Positions 19,485 to 31,385 of a DNA stretch of 37,885 bases are shown one piece after another. The notes below the pieces were generated by a model. The model had not been told where the DNA came from and did no database searches. It saw only the letters and a program-made list of their open reading frames with translations. The stretch covers positions 1 to 37,885 of the forward strand of contig CDMY01000636.1 of assembly GCA_001179505.1 (NCBI GenBank). The letters are read 5' to 3'. Made by a program: the position numbers and the translations under genes. This DNA is from Vitrella brassicaformis (taxonomy: Eukaryota > Sar > Vitrellaceae). Each line of letters begins with the position of its first letter. The first letter of the stretch is position 1.

Positions 19485-22400
19485 GTGAGTGATGGAGCCA
19501 GCCAGGTCGATCGCATGTATGGGCTTTGTGTGCTTCAGGTGTGGGTCAAATGCGTGTGGCGAGCTGGGCATTGGTGCGGCCGGCGGGCCCATCGGCCACA
19601 TGACCGAGATAACGGCGCTCCGCGGGCTTGACGTGAGCAGTGACCGTCACGCATATGTCAACTCACGCACACACACATGCGGTTGTGTGGGGATTTGTGT
19701 GCGTATGTGTGTGCAGGTGGCCCAGCTCGTTGGCGGCACGTACCACACCACCGGCCTCCTGCGCAACGGCACCCTCATCACAATGGGAGATGGTGAGAGA
19801 TGCATTCATTAATTAAGCACATCAATCTTTCCCCTTTTGGGGTTTGTGTGTGCAGCCGAGTGCACCGGACTCGGGAGGGCCACACGCAACCACCACGCAA
19901 CGCTTCCATGGTCGATGGCTGTCAAGGTAAGCACATATGGGTGGAGGGATGGTCTACAGACTTACTTGTGGTCTGCCTGTCTACGGTCTACCTGTCTACC
20001 TACCCTAGGGCCTGAACTTCAAATCGCTGGGGGCGGGCGACGAGCACACCCTTGCCACCACAACAGCAGGGGACATTCTCACCTGGTGGGCACTCACTTG
20101 AGCAAAAGCATTGGTTCACCTCACCTGTGTACGTTCCGTTCGTGTATGTCACGGTGTCCGTCAGGGGCCGCGGTGCGAGTGGGCAGCTGGGCAATGTGGG
20201 CGGCCCCGACCAAGTCGAGGAGACGGACCCGCGCCTCATCCAGCTCAGCCCCCACTGCATGGAGTCAAAGCAGCTCAAGGACATGTTCGTCGTCAAGGTG
20301 ACTTGCTCACTTAAGTACTTGAGCACAGCCCCCCATCTCATCTGGTGTCTGTCGGCTGGCGACGCTGCTCTGTGTGTGTGTACCCACCAGGGCGACGGCG
20401 GAGGGCAGCACTCTCTGGAGCTGGTGAGTGAGTGAGTGCCGCTGGCTGCTATCGAACATGCGCGTGTACTCAAGTGGGTGTGTTGGTGTGGTGGTCTGTC
20501 TGTCAGGCATGGTCGCCGGAGACAGGCGTGGCGACCCTGCCTCCTCCCCCTGGCGTAAGCGACCGTGCGTGCGATGCGATATCCGTAAAGGTGTCCCTTC
20601 ATGGATGCGTCTGTCTGCCGTTGTGTTTGAAGGATTGGCGTGAGTTCCTGTCGTGGCGCCACAAGGAGGATCAGCGGATCCGGGTAGAGAGACAGGCTGA
20701 ATTGCGCGAGACACACAATATGGTATGCAGGCACCCATCCATCCATCCATCCATCGTGTGCCTGCCTGTGTGTGTGCTTCCTTTCGTCTAGGCCAGAGAG
20801 GACCACGACGCTCCCACCCGCCTGGCGCTGCCTGTGGTTCTCGTCAGCCCCGCTGTGGCAGCAAAACTCCAGGAAGATCCAGATCTGCTCGGTGAGTGCC
20901 CTGACAGAACCACCTCACCTTGCTTGTGATTCATCCATCCATTGCTGCGCAGGTAACGTCCGGTGGCTGTTGTCCTATGACGACAGATGTGGCTCGGACC
21001 TCCGGGACGACCTCATGAGCGATGGCAGGCTGTGGATTCGGCGTGCCGAGGGCTGCGCTGAGCACTTCGCCCACTGGAAGGGCATGACGCTCAAAGACGT
21101 TGTGACAAGAATAGTGGTAAGAAAAGGGAGCAAAGCGCACGCACAGCTTGTTGTCGGATGTTCGGGATGGGAGTGCAGAGGTTCTTTCTCGAGCATGGCG
21201 GCGTGCCTGATGGCCTGAGGGTGCTGTTGCCGCACCCACCTGACCACACACTCATCGCCAGCAGCGAATCCGACACGTAAGTGTGTGTGTGTGTGTATGT
21301 GTGTGTGTATGTGTGTGTGTATGTGTGTGTGTGTGCATCTACAGGCCGTTCGGTTCACGTCATGTTTTGCGAGTCATCTGTGGTGCGGATGCGGCATCCA
21401 TCACTGCTGAGTGGCTTCGGCTGGGCGAGAAAACTGCCGGGTGTAGCCACGTTAGCCTCGACAGCTGGCTGCTGGACAAGTACCCTGATTGCATCGGTGG
21501 GCACATGCCGACACCTCTTGTCTGTGGACGGGTGGATGGACTGCGTCGTGTGTGCTGTGTTGTGTGGTGTGGCGTGTGGAAGAGCTGCTGGCTGAGAGGG
21601 GTGGATCACTGCGTTCGGCTGCAGACGGGCTGATAGTGAACGTCAGGGACGTTATGGAAAACATCACCAAGCCACAGGCAGCCTCATGTGTATCCACGGC
21701 GATGCAGCTGGCCCATGCAGGCGTTGGGTCCCCGGATGGCCACATAGGAGACATGGAAATGCGAATCGACAGGCAGGCAGACGGAGGGAGGGAGGGAGGG
21801 AGATCATCACGCATCACATGGCTGCGCTGCCCTCATCGATCGAATCAGGTTTGTTGATGCCGTGTGGCCGACGTCGTTCGTTCTCCTCGCATTTGGTAAG
21901 TAAGATGTCGCATCGCTCAGAGAGGCCGCCGTTGACCTACATTACACCCACAGAGAGGTCGCCGATTGAGCAGCCGGACAGCCCTGCACAAGTAGTAGAA
22001 GACAGAGTCAGGTACGTACGGAACAGAGGCACCTGCCTCCGACCGACCTGCATGGCATGCGTGTCCAGGCGTTACGCACTCGCGCTGGCGCTTCGATGTC
22101 CGCACCTGACGGTCCTCCTGCTGCCGTGTCCGTCATCTGAGAACGTCAACGCAGCCATTGCCAGGTTCTAACGAAGACAGCAGAAAGACAACAACGAGTA
22201 AGCCAAGCTTGTCTTCACTCAATAAGAACTTCGGAAGGCTTGTGCATTGTCTGAGTGTGTGGCGGCCAGGTATGTGTGTCGCGTGTATTGGGCGTGTGGC
22301 ACTGCCAGCGACGCGCTGCTGCTGAGCCTGGCTCGCTCAGCAAGACCAACAGCAGCTCAAATCTTCCTTCTTTGGACACTGCAGCAGGTACACACACACA

Positions 22401-23867
22401 CACACACACTCACAAGCTCTTTCCATCTCTTTCCATCTTGCTTGTCAGGCCAGGGATGCTTTGGAAGTAGTCGACATCAACCGGCTGCGAGATGCCCTCT
22501 GCGGCCACATCAAAGCACGGGTGAGCATGGCCCAAGGGCAGGAAGGAGGACAAGGACCATGACATTATCTGCTTGTCGCTCAGGTGAGTTCGTTTAGTGT
22601 GGATCCGTGCCAATTTGACACTGGCCAATGTGTTGGAGACCTCTGCATCATCTGGGCGTGGGCCAGCTCGAAGGCGATACCACTGCCGGCTGGTGGTGTC
22701 TTGCCCATGCGCGTTGGGAAGAGACTCGACGCCGTCACGAGGGCGTATTTCAGCCACCTGTGCGAACAGGTAAGAGGCAATGACGGAGAAACACGTGGCC
22801 CCTGTTCTCTCTTTCGTGATGTCTTCAGGGTGGTGATACCCGTCCGTGTCTGTTCACCCGGCGTGACATCAACTGCAAGGCGCTGGCAGATCTGATCAAC
22901 ACCATCACGCCGGCGGCCAAGCGCAACACCACTACCAGCACTGAAACTACAAACCAACAGAGTGGGCACCGCACCGCGTCCACCCACACGCATGAACGCG
23001 CACCTTATGCCAACGCCCATGTGTGCTGTCGTCATTCGTGTTTGCAGTTTGCTCGTACGTCGACGCACTGAAGGCGTTGGCCGCCTTCTACCACGGCAAA
23101 CGGTCGCATCCCCCGCCAGCGTATCCCTTCGGTTCCCCGCCCGACGTCCACAGCATCACACAAGCACTTGACCTTGGAAAGGTGCCGTCCGGCGTCAGCG
23201 GTGCCTTCAGCAGCCACCGCAGCGGATATGAGATGGATGTCGTCGTGTCGGCGTTGCATCCCCAGGCTGATGACCTGCGGCAGTCTTCACAACAGGTACT
23301 TGACACTTGACACATGTCGTGCTGCACGACCTTTGTCTGCTGTGTTGATTTGTTGCCGCTACAGCAGGCGGTAGAGTTGCGTGCAGCTTCGCACTGCCTC
23401 CACGGCAGAATCGAGAAGCGTCGAGTGGAAAGCAATGCTGCAGCTGATGGTGAGCAGGCAGAGAAGCGTTGGTGGTGCACCATGCGGGACGCATTTGTGG
23501 CTCTCTCAGATGAGGTCGGTGTCGTTCACGGCCACTTCACCTGCCAGAAGCCCACCCGCCCACCTCCCGCCCCGCTGTTCCTCTTCGGTGGTGCGCCATC
23601 GACACCATCGCCATCGGCTGATGAGACGCCGTCACCAGCCGCAGTAGCATCATCGCCCTCCCGTAGGCGGCGTGGGAGAGGGAGAGGGGCGGGGCCAGAG
23701 CAGACCTTTGGACGGGGGCTGACTGCCCCATCGTTTGAAACCTCACCGCCCGACGGTATGCACGTACGCCGACACAAAGGCAGGAAGGAATGCTCGGTTG
23801 TGCTGTTGGTTGATGTGCAGAACCAGCCGGCAAGAGGAGCAGACGGCCAGAGAGACGGGGGGAGTGA
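18585..23867 (+). CDS. RCC1-repeat protein with long unknown C-terminal region, 5' end damaged
   Basis: From 19401 to the stop at 23865-23867, 24 exons join in frame and encode 919 residues (for example 19539-19632, 19717-19792, 19856-19926, 20009-20085, 20165-20297, 20953-21116, 22584-22769, 23048-23295, 23365-23755, 23821-23867). RCC1 repeats are plain: VYVWGDNTYGQLTF, CGELGIGAAGG, GTYHTTGLLRNGTLITMG, GDEHTLATTTAGDILTWG, RGASGQLGNVGG. They form a beta-propeller known for GTPase exchange or chromatin and membrane binding. After a coiled coil (DWREFLSWRHKEDQRIRVER) come about 700 residues I do not recognise, ending in a basic AGKRSRRPERRGE tail, possibly a nuclear signal. Upstream exons (18585-18730, 18816-18879, 18954-19103, 19215-19308) carry a TAG at 18690 and a one-base loss with TGA at 19305. 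Exons 1-3 would lie in the gap. The intact downstream half argues that the gene is, or recently was, functional. Confidence 0.75.
21279..21335. repeat. (GT)n microsatellite in intron
   Basis: GT dinucleotides broken by regular TAT interruptions inside the intron 21277-21344 of the RCC1 gene. Confidence 0.9.
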
Positions 23868-23923
23868 GGTGACGTGAGGTGAGGTGTGCAGAATTCCAAG
23901 CTTCGTTGGTGCTTTGCTTGCTG

Positions 23924-23956
<33 letters not shown>

Positions 23957-24806
23957 CTGGACTTGATGCCGTCTGTCCCTGTGTTGATTGGGTGTGACCG
24001 AGCGCACCTGGTACATCCCTGTATGTGTGTGTGACTCAAATGAATTTCGTCCTAACTTGAGTGAGTTAGCAGTCTAGTTGAGTTCGTGAGATGCCGTCCG
24101 TGAGTTTGTGGTGACCGACCTGAGCTGATCTGCACTGCACTGCACTGCACCGGACTCCATCCACACGGCAATCAATGCTAGGTAGCTTAGCGTACATGTG
24201 TGTTTCAGAGAGAGAGCTCTCACTGCTCGCCTGCAGACAGACGGACGGAAGCATCACGAGACATCTGGCAGTTCACTGTTCCTGCGTCACCTACCTGATA
24301 CTTCCAATGCCGTCGTATCGGCCGCGTCTTTGAGCTCAGCGGGTCTCTTTGTTTGCTCGTGTGGCGAGCGATGCCTTCTTCACAGGCTGCCATGCATGTG
24401 TCTGAATGGTTTACCTGGCGATGTGTGGTGTAGCCGCATGTGTGTGTGAACAAGGCCTGAATGACAGACAGACTTGCTATGCTGCGTGCCCCTTCATTCA
24501 ATGCGATTGATGGCATGCATTTGAAGATTCACTGGATCAATGGGCAGAAACTGCGGTCGTCTCCAGCCAACCTCAAAGCATCATCAGCTGTACATTTCAT
24601 GTTCTTTCTACTCACATCCTTCACGCGACAAGAAAACACCTGAGGCAATGCGAGCAGGCAGACAAGAGACCGGCATGCAGGCAGGCATGCGACCCTCTGA
24701 GCGACCCTATCGACACCCACTCCCCCTCTGCAGCATGCCTGCCTGGTCCCTCGATGGGATTGCTACAGGTATCCCTACAGCTATGGCTACGTCATATCTC
24801 GTCCGG
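23868..24806. other. intergenic between convergent genes
   Basis: No gene seen in 939 bases. It holds a (TGTC)n tract at 23930-23955 and four TGCAC units at 24131-24150. Short open frames show no protein-like composition. Confidence 0.6.
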
Positions 24807-27800
24807 TCAGTTCTGCATCTTGGCGCTGCTGCTGTCGGCCGACCGCTGGTGCGTCTTGAGCAGCACCTCCAGCTCGGCCACGTCACTGTCCTCCAGCAGA
24901 CACTTGTCGTACACACTCTCCACCGACATCTACACAACCACATCCATGCGTCGAGGTGGCGTGTGTGTGTGGATATCTACCGTGTAGCCCTCTTTCTTGG
25001 CGATTTTGGCCAGGAGCCTCTTCATGTTGTCCCACAGCACACGCAGCTGCGAGTCGGCCGCTATGGCGCTCTCGTCGGCCAACTCGCGGGGCTGCACACA
25101 TACACATACACACATGGAGCCAACGACATTTATGCTGTCTGTCTGTCTGCGTGTCTGCCTGTGAGCCCTCTCGCCCACCCAAAGGTCGAGTTTGTTGGCA
25201 GGCGTCTTGATATGTGTGTCGTTGCGTGCGATGCGGATGGCACAGTGGGCGCACATGGTGGCCAGCTGGGCGGGAGACAGCGACACGAACACATGATAAC
25301 CGAACGACAAATACTGAACACACACACACGCACAAACACACACGCGCGTCGATAGAAACACCACACCCAGGTCTATGTGTCGACATACATACCATAAGTA
25401 TGGTGGCCTTCTGAATCACGTATTCCTTGACGCTCTCATCGCCCCACTGCACCGCACGGCCATACCGACGCAGCGCGCGGAACGGCGAGGGGTAGTACAC
25501 GGCGAAGTCGAGCACCCGCAGCACGTCGCTCTGGACGGCCTTGAGGGTGGCCACGGGGGCTGGCTGGTCGCCGTCGTCAAGGATGATGTCTTGCTTGCCT
25601 GCAAAGCCGCTCTGGAAGCCCTCGCACTCCTCGTCGATATCGTCGATGCAGTGGTCGTTCATGTAGGCCAAACTCAGACACACGACACCCGTCTGAATGA
25701 ATGAAAGGAGGAATGTACCCAATGCATTGGGGGGGGGGTCACCGAAGGGGAGTGAGTGAGTGTGTGTGTGTGTGTGTGCCTACCACCAGGTATTGGTATC
25801 TGGTGAGGGGTTTGATGCCCTTGCCGGCCACGAGCTGCTCCTGGTACCGCCAATACACATAACGGTCCACCTGACAACACCACACCACAGCACAGCACCA
25901 CCCATCCCAAATTCCTCTCGCCCATCCCCCACCCACCGGCCCACCATATTGATGGCCGTGGCGATGCCGTCCTCGCCAAGCGACAGGTCGTTCTCACCCC
26001 CATCGTCGTCATCCTCATCCTCATCTTCATCGTCGACACACGCCGTGACGTCGTTCCAGCACACAAACCGGTCCCACAGCCTGGCGCGCAGGGCCGGCAG
26101 CTGGATGTCGCCGCCGCCGTCACCACCGCCATCGCCAGTCAGGAGCTGCTGGCTGTGGGTGGCGAAGAAGTCGCTGTCTGGCAGGGTGAATCTGCGGTGC
26201 TTGTCGTGCTGCAGATGCATGCAAAATACGAGAGAGATTCCAACAGGGAGGCGCGGCTGGCATTTGGTGTGGCTTGGCAGACGGACGTACTTCGATAGTC
26301 CTGAGGTGCTGTGGTCTGTAGTTGTCAGGTCGGTTGAGTCGGGTCGACGGCTGCCGCCCCTCCATGTACGAGGCGTACTGGTACACTTGCAGACCCAACA
26401 CACGCTCGAAGAAGGGGTGCCGCAGGGCAGCGGGACCCGTGATGCGCTGCGTGGGGTTCACCTTGAGCAGGCTGACACAACAACACACACACGAAAGAAG
26501 GAGGGTGCAGACAGACAGACAGACAGACACACAGACAGACTCACGTAGAGTACCTTTCCAGTAGGTCGATGGCAAGGGCTTCTGTTTCGGCGTCCATGTC
26601 TTGTCGAGGCGGGTCTGCACTCTTGAGCATGTCCTTCAGGGTGCAGCCGTCCTGCGGCTCCTCACCGCCGTCGAACCCCTCCATCATCTGCCCGCCCATT
26701 CACGTCAGTCAGGCCTGTGTGTGCAACATAACATACACACCTGTTCGTAGTTGTCGAGTCTCTCCACGCCCTTCCAGGTGCGATTCGTCGGCTTGCCTAC
26801 ACAAAGACACACACCGGATGGCATTGCACGCGCCGCACCGTTGCCACCCCAACCGGCGAATGGGTGGGTATCCGTTGGTCTCTTCTGTTTGGTTACCCAC
26901 CGAATGCTCTTGCGATTTCCACGAGTGTCTCGCGCTCCTCATCCAACCGCAGCACCTCTGGATGCTCCCCAGCAAACAGCAGACGGCCAGTCAGCAGCTC
27001 GCCGAAGATGCACCCCACCGCCCAGATGTCCACCTGTCGCATGCCATGGGCACACGCAAAGACACGCAAAGACAGCCGGATGTGACGTGCACTGCACGGG
27101 ATGCGATGCGATGCGTACGGCACTGAAGTAGTCTCGCTGGCCCAGGATGATCTCTGTCAGATCAGACACACAAAAGGATCGAAAAAGGGGAAGGGACTTT
27201 CGTACAAGACAAGTGGTAGAGAGAGAGAGGGGGGCCCCCATGATCTGTCTGTCTGCCTGTGTGACCTGGTGGGCAGTAAATCTTGGTGCCGACGCCTCGC
27301 GGGCTGCGCGACACGTAGGGAGTGGCGGGGGTCGCCTGGGCCATCCTATACATAACACACACATCCACAGAGAGAAAGCGGTTCAGACAGACGTGGACGA
27401 ATGTAACTGTGGGGGCGTCCATTCGCGAGGCTCACCCGAAGTCGCAGATCCTGACGTAGTGGACGTCCTTTGGCCGTCCGTGTTGGTTCAGCTTCAGCAG
27501 AATGTTGGATGGCTTCAAATCACAATGCATCACTGCACGAGAGCAACAGAATGACGAGAGCAATAAAGAAGCGCCACATGTGGCAGCAAGTGATCATTAC
27601 CCACCCTGCTTGCCGCCAGGACCGCCCGTGTGCATGTGAGTCACGCCCTTGACACACAGACACAGGTAGGGAGAAGAAAGAGAGACCGTCAGAAGCACAT
27701 GGTGTGACCCCGCTCGTCACTCCATCAGTCAGTCAGTCAGTCGTCCCTACCAGTAGGATTTGGTATAGGATCTCAGCGACCATCTTGATCTGCATCTGGT

Positions 27801-28077
27801 CACTCAGCGACCGGTGGTACTGGCTCAGGTTCTCATCACCCAACTCCTGACAACACAAACAACACACACAGCGTCGCATGTGTGTGTCAGCCGCCAGCCC
27901 ATTCCACATCGCTCACGAGTATGAGGTAGCTCGTGTTGGTGTTGGGGTCGACGTAGGCGGCGTGCAGCTTGGTGATGGAGGGATGTCGGGCGGCACGCAG
28001 CGTCGCCGCCTCCAGGTACGTATCCGACGACAGATGATTCACACGACTGGGGTAGCGCGACTCCGGGTCGACAGTCG

Positions 28078-28110
<33 letters not shown>

Positions 28111-28644
28111 GGCACACACACATGTATCCCACAGCCACTGCATCCGCATCAGGGCCTTCCTCCCTCCCTCCCCCTTGCGCACCTTCTTGATGGCGTAGCA
28201 CCCTCCCTCCAGCTTGAGCCCAGGTTCCACCGCCAGCTTGGCGGCGACGTCATCGGTGACCACACACCTGTACACCTCACCGAATGAGCCCCCGCCCAGC
28301 CGCTCCGGCTGCAGCTCATGCGTGTCGAGCCCCAGATCTAGCAGAGATCTGCCGCCGGCCGTCATCTGCCGGAGTCTGCCGGTGATCGGGATGATGAGCT
28401 TGGAGAGGAAGGGGTCTGATGCCACCTCGTAGTCCATGGCTGGCAGAACCTGCAGCCAGCAGGACCAACAGACAGAAGGGCAAAGGACGCATTCGGTGAG
28501 GATCAATTGCCAATGGTGGGTGGATGGATGAATGTTTTTGCTTTCTTGTCGCTGCACCTCCTCGCCGTCGGAGCGCCATTGCGAGCTTAGATCTTGGAGG
28601 GAAAGTGAAGTGGAGAGGCGTTCATCTTCGTGCTCATCGATCAT
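24807..28644 (-). CDS. CDK-like kinase fused to a cyclin domain
   Basis: Eighteen exons from 28558-28644 down to 24807-24929 give 797 residues, every join in frame. The CMGC kinase has LGGGSFGEV (80-88), AIKK with K117, E142 in the C-helix, MHCDLKPSN (221-229; HCD instead of HRD), CDFG (249-252), TKIYCPPEIILG, VDIWAVGCIFGELL (291-304) and a late insert like that of CDK8. From residue 459 a cyclin box starts: LRARLWDRFVCW (498-509, like cyclin MRAILVDWLVEV), AINMVDRYVYW with D548, VTGVVCLSLAYMND, then VLRVLDFAVYYPSPFRALRRY (632-652, like the ILxxLxFxLxxPTPxxFLxRY helix) and a second box. An acidic loop lies at 518-530. The SKYEE lysine of classical cyclins is replaced. A built-in cyclin partner is inferred. 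The gene is divergent from eIF2D with overlapping start codons; an alternative start is M at 28437. Confidence 0.88.
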
Positions 28645-30941
28645 GTTCAAGAAGCCCGTGACGCTGTCTGCTCGTACGTCGCTGAGCAACAAAGAGAAGA
28701 AGAAGCTGCGTGCGGCGCTCAAGGAGAGGTTCCCGAGCCTGACGGACGTAGATGCGGACCTGCTGGTGCCCGACGGCGACGAGGTGCAGACATGCAAGGT
28801 GCAGGCCACGCGCATCGTCCTCTACTTCAGACACAAGGATCCTGTCATCGTCAACAACGACGGCTCGTTCTTCCCCACTGTCTACGGCCTATGGCTGGTG
28901 AGGCAGCCATATTGATGGCCGCACACACGACACATTGAGGATTGGCATCTGTGTGTCTGTGTGTCAGGTGCCGAGGATGCTTCCGTGTTTCTTGGTGTAT
29001 GCTCCCGTGTCCAAGTTCCTCATGGGCGGCGCAGACCTCATGCTGCCGGGCGTACTGCCGCCCAAGCGATGGCCGCAATTCCAAAAGGGAGAGCTATGGG
29101 CCGTCAGGTCGGTCAGTCAGTCAAGGAAGGAAGGACCACAATCACCACTCACGGCCGCAATGAATGACCCTCTCTTTCGTTGTGTTTTGATGTGTGTCTG
29201 ACAGGGTGATCGAGAATCAGTACCCCATAGCCGTCGGCAAGACGATGGTCAGCAACAAGGACATCTACTACCAGGGCATGCGGGGCCGCGGCCTCGAGCT
29301 CTACCACTCGTTCACCGACCACCTGTGGGAGCTCGGCAGCAGGTCCACACCCAACGCCAGCTTCACAGCGGCCGGCGTGACAGGCAGCGGCGACCCAGAA
29401 GAGACGGAGCTGGGCGAGCCCCCGGAGAAGTTCCCTGCGCTGCCGATAGCTTCCAAGGGAGAAGACGAACAGGCGGCAGGTGGCAGCGAGCGTGGCGATG
29501 AGGACGTGACCAACGGTGGGGTCAAGGAAAACGAGGAAGAGCAGGAGGGAGAGGGAGAGGGAGATGAAGGGGATCGCGACAACGATGACCGCTGCGACGA
29601 GAGGGAAGAGGAAGAACACGAGGAGCAGGAAGAGGCCCAACCATCGTCATCATCAGCATTCGACAACTCGGCGGCTGCAGCCGCTGGTGCTGAGGATGAG
29701 TCCCCAGTCACCGGTCCGCCCCCCGTGACCCTCACCCCCGACCAGATGGATGTCTATCTGCATCACTGCCTGCTGGAGGTGCTCAAGACGTCCGTGCAGG
29801 AGAGCCAGCTGCCCCTCGATGCAAGCGCCATCTACAGCCTCATGCTCGCCGCCGCCGACCGAGTGGCGCGACACAAGGTGCTCATCGAGGCGCTCGAGAA
29901 GACTGGCATCGCCGACGAGGCCGTCAAGGCCTTCCTCCTTGCCCCCCCGCCCCTGGACGTCAAGCGGTCCTCTCACAAGAAGGTGCCCAAGCTGTTCACC
30001 CATGCGGCCAAGGCCAAGCTGCTCACCACCAAGGAGCAGCGCGGCAACCAGATCATCACCGGCATCAACAAGCAGCACCCCCAGGTCACCGCATACACAC
30101 CAGCCCCCGAGCGACCCAAACCATCAGCAGCCGCAGCCGCCAGCAGCTCATCTTCATCTCAGCAACAGCAGGGCCCCAGCAGCAGCAGCGCCGGCAATGC
30201 GAATACCACCGGCGATATGGTGCAGGTGTTGGAGTTCTACAAGCCCGGTCAGCGTGTGCAGCCGGTGTTTGCGGCGGCGGGCATCAAGACGGGCAAGGAG
30301 CGTTTCTTCACCATCCAGGAGTGCCGCGAGGCCGTCAACAAGTACGTCAGCGAGCGCCTGCCGGCGGAGGGCGACAAGGGCAAGAGTGTGGTGCTGGACG
30401 CAATCCTGGCGTCAGCGGCTGGCATGAAGGGTCAGGACGGCACCGAGGTGGCCAAGGCCGAGCTGTGGAAGAAGGTGCAGAACAACCTCGACGACTACTT
30501 CTGTGTCGTACACCCGGGCAAAGACCATGCAGGTCAGTCAACACAACACACGAGTTCACACTTTTGCCTCTAATGTGTCCATTCTCTCTCTCTCTCTCTG
30601 TGCGTGTGTGGTGTGCAGTTGACCCAGTGAGTATCAAGAAGGGTCCGATAAGCAAGATAGAGGTGTCTGTTGAGGACCGGTCTGGCGGCCGCAAGCACAC
30701 GACCCACGTCCTGCACCTGGCCACCTACCACTTGGACGAGCAGGCCGTGGCTGAGTATCTGTCCAGGAAGCTGGCCTGCAGCAGCAGCACATACGAGCTG
30801 CCCGGCAAGGGCGACAAGGGCGGCACTGCCGTCATGGTGCAGGGCAGCGCGGCCAAGCAGGTGGCGGAGCTGCTCACCACCGAGTTCAAGGTGCCCCGCA
30901 AGTACATCGAGACCAAAGACAAGACCAAACCCAAGAAGTGA
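28643..30941 (+). CDS. EIF2D: translation initiation factor eIF2D (ligatin)
   Basis: Four exons: 28643-28897, 28968-29107, 29205-30532, 30619-30941; 681 residues (human eIF2D has 584). The N-terminal region (MFKKPVTLSARTSL, LRAALKERFP) and PUA-like domain (FLMGGADLMLPGV, FQKGELWAVR, GRGLELYHSFTDHLWE) are followed by an acidic Glu-rich linker at about residues 225-290. A winged-helix and SWIB/MDM2-like region follows (VLEFYKPGQRVQPVF, KYVSERLP). The C-terminal SUI1/eIF1-like domain has KIEVSVEDRSGGRKHTTHV and ends in YIETKDKTKPKK. eIF2D binds the 40S subunit and delivers or removes tRNA during non-canonical initiation and recycling. The long acidic and Ser/Gln-rich inserts (near 29480-29700 and 30115-30200) account for the extra length. 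The start codon overlaps that of the kinase-cyclin gene on the other strand. Confidence 0.95.
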
Positions 30942-31385
30942 CTGACGCGACGCATCACATCGCATGGGTATGTGGGTGGCTTGATGGTATGGTAGGATAG
31001 GCATACGGACGTTTCTATTTTATGGTAGTGTGGTCAGTCTAGTGTCCACTGTTGACTATGTAAGTGAGTGAGCCTCCCTCGGACGGAGTTGTCTAGAGGC
31101 CTCGGCGTTCTAAGTGGTTGACAGACAAGCATGCATTGAGATTAATGTCTGGTACGATAAGCTGAGAGACCTTGTAAGCTGTACCTGCATTCTCCACACC
31201 TCACCTGCCGCCCCTGGAATGAATGCGAGCTGAGATCCGAAGGAGATCGCGTGCAGATCTGGCAAGCGAAGACAGGTGACCGAAGGCGGGTGAGAATGCA
31301 CCACCCAAGCAGATCCGGATGATATCAGTTGAAATGGATTCATCGCCGTTGCTATTTGTCCCATCTCATTGATTCGTCAGGCGAG
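30942..31385. other. intergenic / likely promoter of the 31386 gene
   Basis: No gene. GAGCTGAGATC occurs at 31227-31237, the third close match to the element seen upstream of the NEK and eIF2D starts. Confidence 0.5.

Noticed and set aside
21281-21340. Cys/Val-rich frames in GT tracts here and in many introns
   Set aside because: They are translations of dinucleotide repeats and have no other protein feature.
27720-27745. CAGT tandem tract near the kinase-cyclin gene as a regulatory repeat
   Set aside because: It lies within an intron and such short tetranucleotide tracts occur throughout the window.
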